Below are positions 1 through 6,479 of a stretch of DNA of 9,104 nt, piece after piece. The stretch's first letter is position 1. Every line of letters begins with the position of its first letter. The notes under the pieces were generated by a model that saw only the letters and a program-made list of their open reading frames with translations, did not search any database and had not been told where the DNA came from. The translations under genes were made by a program, and so were the position numbers. This DNA is from Deinococcales bacterium. Lineage in GTDB: Bacteria > Deinococcota > Deinococci > Deinococcales > Deinococcaceae. The stretch lies in assembly GCA_025359705.1 (NCBI GenBank), contig JANYFS010000560.1:1-9104 (forward strand), read 5' to 3'.

Positions 1-1187
1 AAATTGGTGCTGCTGGCAGTGGAAAAGTTATATTTGTACCAGCCGCAGCCCTCGGCATTCATCACAGCGCCAGGCCAAGTGCTATCGGCAAGCGCAGGGG
101 TGGATACCACATTCCAGTAGTGGATATTGGCCCCCCCCCAAGTGGTGGGTTTTTTAAAGTGAACTGCAAAGCCGCTAGCACTGCCACCTAAGGGGGTTGC
201 GGTGGTCACCAGGCCACTGGATTCAGTGTTGCTGGCATTGACCGCCACCACCTTGAAGCTGTAGGTCGTACCATTGCTCAGCGCAGTAGCGGTGTAATTG
301 GTGGCTGTTTTGGGAAGGGCGCTGGGGGTGAGTAAGGTATAGGGGCTGGCGCTCGAGGCTTTGCCATACACTTTATAGCCCGTAACCTGACAGTCGCTCG
401 AGGCCATCCAACTTAGACCCACTTGAGCATTGCCTGCCGCCGTTTCCAAACCCGACGGATTGCCCACGATTCCTGTGGCACAGCCCCCCGGATCGGTATC
501 CGTCCAGGTGTTGTTGGCAGGATCAAACCAACCGTCTTTGGTGCGGCTGAGGTCAGCGGTTTTGACCGTGGTATTGTTGCCATCCACAAATAGCAAACTG
601 GCGCTCGAGGCGGCGACAAAATTGTATTTATACCAACCCGTACCCTCATCGGTCATGCCCACCCCAGGCCAAGTGCTGTTGACAATAGCAGGATTTGCCA
701 GCACATTCCAGAAGTGAATATTGGCCTTACTCCAAGCGGTGGGTTTCTTAAAATGCACCGTAAAACCCGCTCCAGCCACATCAGGGTTGCTATCAAACCA
801 AGTGCCGCTGGAGTACCAACCCTCAGCATTGCTGCGGAACAGATCGGGGGTTTTTTGGGTGGGGGTATTGCCATTTAGAAAAATCAGGTTGCTGGCACTG
901 GCGGTGGGCAGGGTATAGCTATACCAGCCGCCCGTTTCGGCGGTCATGGTCACTCCGGGCCAAGTGGTGGCGGGCAGCGGGGTAGTTGCAACCGTATTCC
1001 AATAATGCAGATTGACTTTGCTCCAATTTGAAGTGTTTTTAAAATGCACCTTTAAATTGGCAATAGTTGCTACCTCGAGGTTGCTTGAGGGATTTGCTAC
1101 TTGAGCTACAGGACTATTACAGGCACTTAAACTAAGCCCCAAAGTGAGGGCTAAACCCAGTTGAACTGCTAGATGTGAACCACGCAT
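1..1187 (-). CDS. Secreted lipoprotein with CBM26-like starch-binding modules and an FN3 domain (partial, 3' end off the window)
   Basis: The first 395 residues of a protein that is still open at the left edge. Start ATG at 1187-1185, preceded by AAGGAG with a 7-nt gap. Residues 1-23 form a lipoprotein signal peptide with lipobox L-S-A-C, so Cys23 is the predicted lipidated residue. About residues 44-131 and 140-230 are two copies of a module with the pattern VHFK...NxHxWN...TWPGV.MT.E..GWY.Y.....ASx.L.F..G..TxxT.DL.R...GW; a third copy starts near 339 and is cut by the window. Residues about 241-332 look like fibronectin type III. The modules resemble starch-binding CBM26 of secreted alpha-amylases and pullulanases (family knowledge). 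I infer a surface-anchored alpha-glucan-degrading or binding enzyme; no catalytic domain is visible here. The third module carries a G9 run (C9 at 131-139 on the plus strand). It could also be a non-catalytic glycan-binding lipoprotein. Confidence 0.85.
   Translation of the reverse strand, partial: MRGSHLAVQLGLALTLGLSLSACNSPVAQVANPSSNLEVATIANLKVHFKNTSNWSKVNLHYWNTVATTPLPATTWPGVTMTAETGGWYSYTLPTASASNLIFLNGNTPTQKTPDLFRSNAEGWYSSGTWFDSNPDVAGAGFTVHFKKPTAWSKANIHFWNVLANPAIVNSTWPGVGMTDEGTGWYKYNFVAASSASLLFVDGNNTTVKTADLSRTKDGWFDPANNTWTDTDPGGCATGIVGNPSGLETAAGNAQVGLSWMASSDCQVTGYKVYGKASSASPYTLLTPSALPKTATNYTATALSNGTTYSFKVVAVNASNTESSGLVTTATPLGGSASGFAVHFKKPTTWGGANIHYWNVVSTPALADSTWPGAVMNAEGCGWYKYNFSTASSTN
131..139. 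other. C9/G9 homopolymer inside the lipoprotein gene
   Basis: Nine consecutive C on the plus strand (nine G on the coding strand) encode Gly-Gly in the third CBM26-like module, where the equivalent position of module 2 reads Ser-Lys (AGTAAG). It is the longest G/C homopolymer that I see in the window. The frame is kept through it in this copy. Such tracts are prone to slippage, so it could be a variable site or a sequencing ambiguity. Confidence 0.6.
498..1058 (-). repeat. Tandem CBM26-like module repeats (copies 1 and 2; a third at 1-173)
   Basis: Copy 1 is encoded at about 795-1058, copy 2 at about 498-770, and copy 3 begins at about 173 and leaves the window. All share the blocks VHFK, HxWN (or HFWN), TWPG and GWYxY in the same order. 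Copies 2 and 3 are closer to each other (VHFKKPT.W..ANIH.WNV) than to copy 1. The FN3-like domain (about 192-467) separates copies 2 and 3, so copy 3 or copy 2 probably arose by duplication followed by shuffling. Boundaries are estimates from conserved residues. Confidence 0.75.
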
Positions 1188-1312
1188 ACTTATTCTCCTT
1201 GGCATCCTTAAAGGTAAAACTACGGGCAAAAATGAAAACAGCACGGCTCGAGCGCAATCAAAACATGTTTGACCGCACTTTGGGAAGATGTGGAGTGGAG
1301 AAAACTAAAGTA

Positions 1313-1326
1313 GACCCTTAAGGGTC
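1313..1326. promoter_or_regulatory. 14-bp perfect palindrome, possible operator of the lipoprotein gene
   Basis: GACCCTTAAGGGTC is a perfect 14-bp palindrome about 126 bp upstream of the lipoprotein start. On the minus strand it overlaps TTGACC (1323-1328), a possible -35 box, but the only nearby -10 candidate (TAGTTT, 15 bp away) is poor. This would suit a dimeric repressor site. The regulator and the promoter are both inferred. Confidence 0.3.
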
Positions 1327-1348
1327 AAAGCAAGAACAACACGTAAGT

Positions 1349-1381
1349 CATTTACCTACACCTTAGACATGTAGGTAAATG
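1349..1381. repeat. Perfect 12-bp inverted repeat with 9-nt spacer
   Basis: CATTTACCTACA (1349-1360) and its exact reverse complement TGTAGGTAAATG (1370-1381) are separated by 9 nt. No T-run follows on either strand, so it is not a typical terminator. It could be an operator for a dimeric regulator, or a stem at the edge of a structured RNA together with the adjacent hairpin at 1385-1441. Confidence 0.65.
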
Positions 1382-1384
1382 CAA

Positions 1385-1441
1385 GCGGCAATCACAACGT
1401 TTAGGGGGCGAAGTGGCCTAAATACACGAGTTGGTTGCCGC
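1385..1441. repeat. 57-nt nested imperfect hairpin
   Basis: GCGGCAA (1385-1391) pairs with TTGCCGC (1435-1441), CAAC (1395-1398) with GTTG (1430-1433), and TTTAGG (1400-1405) with CCTAAA (1417-1422), all in register, leaving a small terminal loop. It begins 3 bp after the 12-bp inverted repeat. The stacked register suggests a real fold or a diverged long inverted repeat. I compared it with integron attC sites and it lacks their core sequence. No known RNA family was recognised. Confidence 0.4.
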
Positions 1442-1537
1442 CTAAGACTCGAAACTATGACTCGAGTGGAGCGTTGAGCACATCTATTGAATTGCCTTTT
1501 ACGTGATTGGTACTTGTTTATTAAAGACCGCTCGAGG

Positions 1538-1571
1538 GTGGAAGTCAATAGTTTTTTGGAAACACTTCCAC
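1538..1571. repeat. 8-bp inverted repeat with 18-nt T-rich loop
   Basis: GTGGAAGT (1538-1545) and ACTTCCAC (1564-1571) flank an 18-nt loop containing TTTTTT. The stem lacks a following T-tract, so it is not an intrinsic terminator. It resembles the hairpin at 1627-1658 in stem length, loop length and T-rich loop. Confidence 0.4.
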
Positions 1572-1626
1572 GCGCAAACGGGTCACTCATGTTCTTCATC
1601 TGGCTTCGTTGGTTGGAATTTTTTTA

Positions 1627-1658
1627 TGGCGTTACCGAGTTTTTTTTCAAGAACGCCA
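1627..1658. repeat. 7-bp inverted repeat with 18-nt T-rich loop
   Basis: TGGCGTT (1627-1633) and AACGCCA (1652-1658) flank an 18-nt loop with a T8 to T9 run. The loop centre (AG followed by a T-run, then AA near the end) resembles the loop at 1546-1563. Function unknown. Confidence 0.35.
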
Positions 1659-1665
1659 AACCTTT

Positions 1666-1747
1666 TCTAGCACAGTGTTTTGGGCAAAATAAAGTATCAC
1701 AACAAAGTTCACCCTCGAGCGGTAGCGTTCTTTCGTGGTGTGCTAGA
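1666..1747. repeat. 9-bp inverted repeat bounding an 82-nt segment
   Basis: TCTAGCACA (1666-1674) and TGTGCTAGA (1739-1747) are exact reverse complements separated by 64 nt. This could be the closing stem of a structured RNA or terminal repeats of a very small element. No flanking target-site duplication was apparent. Confidence 0.35.
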
Positions 1748-1928
1748 TGAAGAAAGGTTTAAGGCCATACCCCAACACAGCTCTGACCTAAGCCATTTAG
1801 CCTAGAACAGACTACCTCGAGTGGCAGATGTGCTGTCACCGCTCCCAAGTCATACTGAAGACATGAACGCACTGTCCATCTCGCACCCTATTTCGCTACC
1901 CTTACCCACTCTTCATCAGGAGAACACC

Positions 1929-2114
1929 ATGCACCGTATCGATCTTCAACACCAGCTCAATCTCGAGCGCATGGCAGAAATGTACCAGCAAGCCAGCCTC
2001 GAGCGGCAACTTCCCAAACACAGCTTCCGCCACAGCCTCGCCCGCATCCTTTCCCGCCTCGCAGATTTGCTCGAGGATGAACGCCCCAAAACTGAACAAG
2101 GATTGAACGCCTAA
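1929..2114 (+). CDS. Hypothetical small protein, 61 aa
   Basis: Start ATG at 1929 is chosen because AGGAG lies 6 nt upstream (1918-1922). Longer in-frame starts at 1863 (ATG) and 1821 (GTG) lack a convincing ribosome-binding site. The product begins MHRIDLQHQL and is almost entirely helical in character. It has a basic middle (residues 30-45, HSFRHSLARILSRLADLL), which would form an amphipathic helix, and an acidic segment after it (EDER). There is no signal peptide, membrane segment or cysteine motif. Three of its Leu-Glu pairs are encoded by CTCGAG. A strong terminator follows within 27 bp, so it is probably a monocistronic transcript, which supports a real gene. I do not recognise the family. 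It could be a small regulator or membrane-associated peptide, but that is a guess. Confidence 0.65.
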   Translation: MHRIDLQHQLNLERMAEMYQQASLERQLPKHSFRHSLARILSRLADLLEDERPKTEQGLNA

Positions 2115-2140
2115 TGGCTTGCGCTTCTTTTAATAAATCC

Positions 2141-2170
2141 ACCGAGTAGATTGCTACTCGGTATTTTTTT
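2141..2170 (+). terminator. Rho-independent terminator of the 61-aa gene
   Basis: A perfect 9-bp stem ACCGAGTAG / CTACTCGGT with ATTG loop (2141-2162) is followed by ATTTTTTT. It lies between convergent genes. The stem could also act for the minus-strand ABC operon that ends at 2174, but on that strand the downstream T-tract is weak (GGATTTATTA), so it is mainly a plus-strand terminator. Confidence 0.9.
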
Positions 2171-2173
2171 GGT

Positions 2174-2908
2174 TCACTCTCCCTGCCACGGGGTCAAAAC
2201 CCGCTCGAGCTGGCGCAAACTGTAGTCCGTCAATAGGGCAAGCAGGGCCACCGAAATCGCCCCCTCGAGGACAAAACCCAGATTGTTGTTGCTGAGGCCC
2301 GCGATGATGGGTACGCCCAAACCGCCCGCACCTGCCAGCGGAGCCACGGTTGCGGTTGCCAAAATCAATACCGCCGAAGTGCGAACCCCCGACAAAATAG
2401 CGGGCAAGGCCAAAGGCCACTCGAGCAACGAAAGCTTCTGGCGCTCGCTCATGCCCATGCCCTTTGCCGCCTCGAGCAACTCTGGGGCAAGTTGGGCAAA
2501 AGCGGTGAGGATGCCGCTGATCACGGGCAGCAGGCCATACAGCCACAGGGCCAACAGCGCCGCCCGTGGGCCAAAACCAAAAATCGGTAAGCTCAAAAAC
2601 AGTACCGCCACAGGCGGAACAGTCTGGCCCAAAGCGGACAGGCTCGAGAGCAAGGGATGAAATGCCCGTCCAGCGGGGCGCGTGACCCACAGTGAAAGTG
2701 GAATAGCCACCAGCAACACCAAAAGCAAAGCCAAACCACTGAGGGCCACATGCTCGAGGGTGAGTTGAAAAAGCGTTTGGCGCTCGAACATGGGGGCTTG
2801 ATCCGTTCCCAGAACTGTACCCAGTGCGCGTTCCCAAAGACCTTGCCAGGCAAAAAGGCCCAGCAGTGCGGCCCATAGCACCATGATTTTTAAAAAAGAT
2901 CGGTTCAT
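2174..2908 (-). CDS. yehW: Osmoprotectant ABC transporter, small permease subunit (YehW/OsmW type)
   Basis: 244 residues, close to the 243 of E. coli YehW. It forms one half of the membrane channel of a betaine-type importer. Hydrophobic segments occur near residues 7-22, 55-75, 95-110, 115-135, 180-200 and 215-230. The segment VTRPAGRAF..., GQTVPPVAV and IFGFG (about 75-112) closely follows my memory of the YehW pattern. The ATPase-contacting EAA loop is at about 143-165 (ELLEAAKGMGMSERQKL...LPLALP-like). The start ATG overlaps the ATPase stop codon as ATGA (2905-2908), which implies translational coupling; GAGGGG just upstream can serve as the ribosome-binding site. Last gene of the operon. 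The substrate is inferred from family and gene order; choline or another quaternary amine is possible. Confidence 0.9.
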   Translation of the reverse strand: MNRSFLKIMVLWAALLGLFAWQGLWERALGTVLGTDQAPMFERQTLFQLTLEHVALSGLALLLVLLVAIPLSLWVTRPAGRAFHPLLSSLSALGQTVPPVAVLFLSLPIFGFGPRAALLALWLYGLLPVISGILTAFAQLAPELLEAAKGMGMSERQKLSLLEWPLALPAILSGVRTSAVLILATATVAPLAGAGGLGVPIIAGLSNNNLGFVLEGAISVALLALLTDYSLRQLERVLTPWQGE

Positions 2909-3906
2909 GTCCCCTCGAGCAAATCATTCTGGAGCAGATCTTTAAGCCCCAACTGGCCTACGGTTTTGCCATTGGTATCTTGCACAGGCAAAACCTCGCG
3001 GCTCGAGGCGAGTAGTAGGGCCAAGGCTTGGCGCAAATTTCCCTCGAGGGGAATAGATGGCCCCAGCACAAGGGTTTCTGGCTGAAGGGGTTTTAGGCTC
3101 GAGGCTACGGTTTGGCGACTCAGACTTTTGAGGGCGCGGTCTTCGCCCACAAAGGCGTGTACAAAGTCGTTGGCAGGATGAGCCAAGAGCTGCTGTGGAG
3201 TAGCGATTTGCTCGAGCTTGCCACTGCGTAACAGAGCAATGCGGTCTGCTAAACGCACTGCTTCGTCTAGGTCGTGGGTCACAAACAAAATGGTTTTTTT
3301 CAGATCGCGTTGCAGCCGCAAAAATTCGTCTTGCAACCGCTCCCGTGTGATTGGATCAACTGCGCCAAAGGGTTCATCCATCAGCAAAATATGCGGATCG
3401 GCAGCCAGCGCCCGCGCAATGCCCACCCGCTGCTGTTGCCCCCCCGACAGGGCGCGGGGGTAGCGCATCCCAAACGCATCTGGCTCGAGGTTGACCAAAT
3501 GCAGCATTTCTCTGGCCCTCGAGCGACGTTTGGCCTTGGGCCACCCCAACAGGCGCGGAACGACTTCCACATTTTCAAAAATGCTCATATGCGGAAACAA
3601 ACCCACCGATTGAATAGCGTACCCCACCTTGCGCCGCAGCTCCACCACATCTCTGGTGTGTAACTCTTGCCCGTCCAGCCAAATTTGCCCCGCGTCCAGC
3701 TCGATCATGCGGTTGACCGTTCGCAGCAAGGTGGATTTGCCACAGCCCGAAGGCCCAATCAACACCAACATTTCCCCCGCCGCCACCTCGAGCGAAACCC
3801 CGCCCAGCGCAGTCACCGAGCCGTAATGCTTCTCTATCCCCTCGAGCCGAATTAGGGGCTGGGGAGTGAGGGATTTTTGGCCCTCGAGGGTGATTGTTTG
3901 CCGCAT
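2905..3906 (-). CDS. yehX: Osmoprotectant ABC transporter, ATP-binding subunit (YehX/OsmV/OpuCA type)
   Basis: 333 residues from ATG 3906-3904, chosen because AAAGGGG sits 5 nt upstream. Alternative in-frame starts are ATG at 3930 and TTG at 3951 (348 aa, ribosome-binding site GAGGGTGA). The protein energises import at the inner face of the membrane. Motifs: Walker A GPSGCGKST (51-59), Q-loop Q99, signature LSGGQQQR (153-160), Walker B ILLMDEP (173-179), and switch His211 in VTHDLDEA. These are all intact, so the subunit should be active. After about residue 260 there is a C-terminal extension with a single CBS-like strand-helix unit (EVLPVQD...VGQLGLKDLL, about 304-325), as in betaine/choline importers, where CBS pairs sense ionic strength; here the pair looks reduced. 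The stop overlaps the yehW start. Confidence 0.92.
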   Translation of the reverse strand: MRQTITLEGQKSLTPQPLIRLEGIEKHYGSVTALGGVSLEVAAGEMLVLIGPSGCGKSTLLRTVNRMIELDAGQIWLDGQELHTRDVVELRRKVGYAIQSVGLFPHMSIFENVEVVPRLLGWPKAKRRSRAREMLHLVNLEPDAFGMRYPRALSGGQQQRVGIARALAADPHILLMDEPFGAVDPITRERLQDEFLRLQRDLKKTILFVTHDLDEAVRLADRIALLRSGKLEQIATPQQLLAHPANDFVHAFVGEDRALKSLSRQTVASSLKPLQPETLVLGPSIPLEGNLRQALALLLASSREVLPVQDTNGKTVGQLGLKDLLQNDLLEGT

Positions 3907-3963
3907 ATTTACCCCTTTCGAGTCATCCATCTTTTTCTCGCCCTCAAACAAAAGCTCACCCTC

Positions 3964-5301
3964 TTACCCTCTCACCACCCTCCCCTCGAGCCACCTAAGC
4001 CCCACATCCGAAACCAAAGCCAGCAGCACCACAGGAACCACCCCCAACAAAATCAAATCGGGAGCGGCCCCATCCACCCCACGCTGCACGAAAAATCCTA
4101 AGCCCCTTGCCCCAATGAGCGCGGCAATGGTTGCCAAACCCAAGGTCAGTACCCACGATAGCCGCAGACCTGCCAAAATGAAAGGCAAAGCCAAAGGCAA
4201 TTCGATTTGCCACAGCCGCTCGAGGGGATTCATGCCCATACCTTCGGCGGCATCCAAAATGCCTGGAGGAATGCTGCGAAAGCCCAACACCGTACTCGAG
4301 ACAATCGGCAGCAGTGCATACAAACTGAGGGCCAGCAGTGCAGGAGCCGCACCAATGCCGCGCAAACCGACATCGGACAGAAAAGCAGCCCAGTGCCAGC
4401 TCGAGAGGAGTTCAGCATCACCCATCAAAAAAGCGTAAAGCCACAAACTTGCCAGTGGCAAAAGGATCACGCTCGAGAGCAAAATAGGCAAGGCAACCCA
4501 AGCTCGCACTCGAGGCCACGCTCGAGGGAATACCACAAAAAACAGGCTCGAGGCCAGTAAGATTCCACCCAAAAGCAGTGCAGGGCCGACCTGTACAGTT
4601 TTACCCAGCTTTGCCAAAATCGGCAGCAACACCCCGAACAAAGCAAGGGACGGAATGGTTTGTAAAAAACCCACCCCGCCCAATACCAAATCCCGAACTT
4701 TGCTGACTCGAGCGGCCCAAATTGCCAAAGGCAGACCCGCCAAAGTTGCCACCAAAACACCCAAAAAAGTCAGCACCATATGGCGGCGCAATTCCTCGAA
4801 AAAGCTGTTTTGGTCGGCGCGAAATTCGGCAAAGATCCCGAGTTGGCTATAACTACCCAGCACCCCCAAACCTACAATTGGAGCCGCCAAAAGCAAGCCC
4901 CAGCCCTTTGCGCTTTGCTGTACTCCCACCCCCAAAACATACAGAGCCAAAGCAAAAACCCAAGCACCCCCCGCAAGCGAGGCTCGAGCTAGACTTGAGG
5001 GGTCAAAGGCGGGCATCACATCCCGCAAAAACAGGCTCGAGCAGAGTGCCGCAAGCCCGCCCAAAACTGCCAGAATTTGCCCCTTAGCGGAAATTTTTTG
5101 GGGCCATAGCGATATAATCAGCACCAACAACCAACACAGCAAAGCCAAACCCGAAAAAACCGAATTCCCAGCAGCAAACCAAATAAAGTCTCCTACCAAC
5201 AATCGGTTTGGTCTTATATTTAACCAAGGCAACCCAAAAGAAAACAACCCCAAAACTGCACCCAATGCCGCAACTGGATTTTGTGGGTTGTTTTTGACCA
5301 T
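3964..5301 (-). CDS. yehY: Osmoprotectant ABC transporter, large permease subunit (YehY/OsmY type)
   Basis: 445 residues, longer than the roughly 385 of E. coli YehY. The N-terminal half (about 1-155) carries several extra hydrophobic segments (near 10-26, 47-66, 76-92, 110-127, 136-150), which is the YehY hallmark. The transport domain starts near 170 and includes GFLQTIPSLALFG (211-223), SLYALLPIV (326-334) and the EAA loop GILDAAEGMGMNPLERL (347-363). Between residues about 230 and 315 lies an added block with at least two extra hydrophobic stretches. This region is shorter in the homologues I remember. The start is the first plausible ATG; its purine-rich GAGGGG lies about 13 nt upstream, which is far. 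It follows the binding-protein gene by 55 bp and precedes the ATPase gene closely. Confidence 0.9.
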   Translation of the reverse strand: MVKNNPQNPVAALGAVLGLFSFGLPWLNIRPNRLLVGDFIWFAAGNSVFSGLALLCWLLVLIISLWPQKISAKGQILAVLGGLAALCSSLFLRDVMPAFDPSSLARASLAGGAWVFALALYVLGVGVQQSAKGWGLLLAAPIVGLGVLGSYSQLGIFAEFRADQNSFFEELRRHMVLTFLGVLVATLAGLPLAIWAARVSKVRDLVLGGVGFLQTIPSLALFGVLLPILAKLGKTVQVGPALLLGGILLASSLFFVVFPRAWPRVRAWVALPILLSSVILLPLASLWLYAFLMGDAELLSSWHWAAFLSDVGLRGIGAAPALLALSLYALLPIVSSTVLGFRSIPPGILDAAEGMGMNPLERLWQIELPLALPFILAGLRLSWVLTLGLATIAALIGARGLGFFVQRGVDGAAPDLILLGVVPVVLLALVSDVGLRWLEGRVVRG

Positions 5302-5356
5302 AGATATAGCAATTCCCCTCGAGTCAAAATCCTCAAACGAATAACAAGCAACGAAA

Positions 5357-6316
5357 TTACTTCAAAAACCCTTTGACCCTTAAGTAATCCCCCGCAACTT
5401 TAGAAGCATTCTCGCCACCAATGGCAATTTTTCCGTTCAATTCGGATAACACTTCTTTGGTGAGTGTGGCAAACACAGGGTTAATCAGTTTGGCAAGCTC
5501 GGGGTATTTACTATTGACCGCTTGGCGAACGGTCATGGCAGGTTGGTAAACCGCTACGCCGCCTTTGGGGTCGTTCAGCACCACTAAACCCAGCGCCGAG
5601 ATGGTTCCATCGGTTCCGTAGGCCATTGCCGCATTCACCCCACTGGTTCCTTGGGCGGCGGCGGTTTCGGTTTGGGTGGTGTTGCCACCTGGCAAAATCA
5701 GCAGTTGCTCGGGGGTCAGGGTGAAACCGTAGGCTTTTTCAAAACCTTTCAGGGCATCGTCGCGGTCTGCAAATTCTTGGCTGGCAGCCAGTTTAAAAAC
5801 TTTTCCCGCTTTGAGATATTTGCCCAAATCCGTAAAACTCTTCAGATTTTCGCTTTGCGATAGTTTGATCGGGATGGCAATCGCCCAAGTGTTGTTGGCA
5901 GGGGCGGGTTTCAACCAAACGATTTTATTTTTGGTATCCAAACTTTTGGCAGTCGCATAAATTTTGGCAGGATTTTTGGCGATTTCCACCGAAACCTTGG
6001 CCTCTGGGAAGAAATACACCACATTGCCGGTGTACTCGGGGTATAGGTCAATCTCTCCCTCGAGCAGCGCCTTACGAACAATCGGGGTGGTGCCGGTGGA
6101 GCAGCGGTCTTTGATGGTGAAAAAGTTGCCCTCGAGCAGCAGTTTGGTCATTTGACACAGCAAAGCGCCTTCAGTATCGATTTTGGAACCGATGGTCAGT
6201 GGGCCTTTTTGAGCGGCTGCTAAACCCAGGCTCGAGGCACAGATCAGACCGATGCTGACCCATTTTGCGAAGGTGTTGCGTGAGGTGTTGCTGGATGATG
6301 AGATGGCTGATTTCAT
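5357..6316 (-). CDS. osmF: Osmoprotectant ABC transporter, substrate-binding protein (OsmF/YehZ, OpuBC family)
   Basis: 319 residues. It captures betaine-like osmoprotectants outside the membrane and passes them to the permease. Residues 1-36 form a Sec signal peptide with a basic region up to Lys19, a hydrophobic core and an AAA-Q end near 33-36. There is no valid lipobox, so it should be soluble or otherwise tethered. Family landmarks: KIDTEG near 45, LEGEIDLYPEYTGN (85-98), NTWAIAIP (142-149), AYGTDGTI (232-239) and VYQPAMTVR (256-264). The mature protein has two cysteines (54 and 72) that could form a disulfide. The start is supported by AGGGGG 4 nt upstream. First gene of a four-gene operon. 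Gene order matches E. coli osmF-yehY-yehX-yehW. The exact ligand cannot be read from the sequence. Confidence 0.9.
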   Translation of the reverse strand: MKSAISSSSNTSRNTFAKWVSIGLICASSLGLAAAQKGPLTIGSKIDTEGALLCQMTKLLLEGNFFTIKDRCSTGTTPIVRKALLEGEIDLYPEYTGNVVYFFPEAKVSVEIAKNPAKIYATAKSLDTKNKIVWLKPAPANNTWAIAIPIKLSQSENLKSFTDLGKYLKAGKVFKLAASQEFADRDDALKGFEKAYGFTLTPEQLLILPGGNTTQTETAAAQGTSGVNAAMAYGTDGTISALGLVVLNDPKGGVAVYQPAMTVRQAVNSKYPELAKLINPVFATLTKEVLSELNGKIAIGGENASKVAGDYLRVKGFLK

Positions 6317-6479
6317 AGTTCCCCCTGGTACTTGGCAAAGTGAACATGTCTCGGAGTTAAAGATGGTGCGTGTTACACCTTTCCACTTTGCGGGCCTATC
6401 GTCTCGAGCGGTACGTGTTGCTGCGTGCTTGCTCGGCGTGTACTGCTCGGCTTATGATTCTGACTAAAAAATACGACAC

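Larger units (their letters stand above)
1188..1928. other. Gene-poor region rich in inverted repeats
   Basis: About 740 bp between the divergently transcribed lipoprotein and small-protein genes. No reading frame here has both a good start and a recognisable product. It contains a 10-bp palindrome AAACATGTTT (1261-1270), a 14-bp palindrome (1313-1326), a perfect 12-bp inverted repeat (1349-1381), a long imperfect hairpin (1385-1441), two hairpins with 18-nt T-rich loops (1538-1571 and 1627-1658), a 9-bp inverted repeat spanning 82 nt (1666-1747), and CTCGAG at 1247, 1461, 1531, 1714 and 1816. It presumably carries the promoters of both flanking genes, but none could be assigned with confidence. 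A structured RNA or a decayed mobile element are alternatives. Confidence 0.6.

Noticed and set aside
1385..1441. Integron attC site
   Set aside because: The hairpin has the right size, but it lacks the GTTRRRY core and its complementary RYYYAAC, and no integrase or cassette genes are near.
1363..1599. Possible 78-aa minus-strand protein in the gene-poor region
   Set aside because: It has no ribosome-binding site and overlaps the inverted repeats. Composition is Arg/Ser-rich without family features.
1487..1750. Possible 87-aa plus-strand protein in the gene-poor region
   Set aside because: It starts at TTG without a ribosome-binding site, runs through hairpin sequences and has no recognisable pattern.
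2154..2927. Long minus-strand reading frame of 257 codons covering yehW
   Set aside because: It is a frame-shifted shadow of the yehW permease, with Gly/Arg/Phe-rich nonsense composition. The other frame matches a known family.
3866..4438. Plus-strand reading frame of 190 codons
   Set aside because: It is antisense to the yehY permease and the start of yehX, with low-complexity Ser/Pro/Lys composition and no ribosome-binding site.
6220..6316. OsmF as a lipoprotein (sequence LIC in the signal peptide)
   Set aside because: The residue before the cysteine is Ile, not Gly, Ala or Ser, and an AAA-Q type signal-peptidase site follows.
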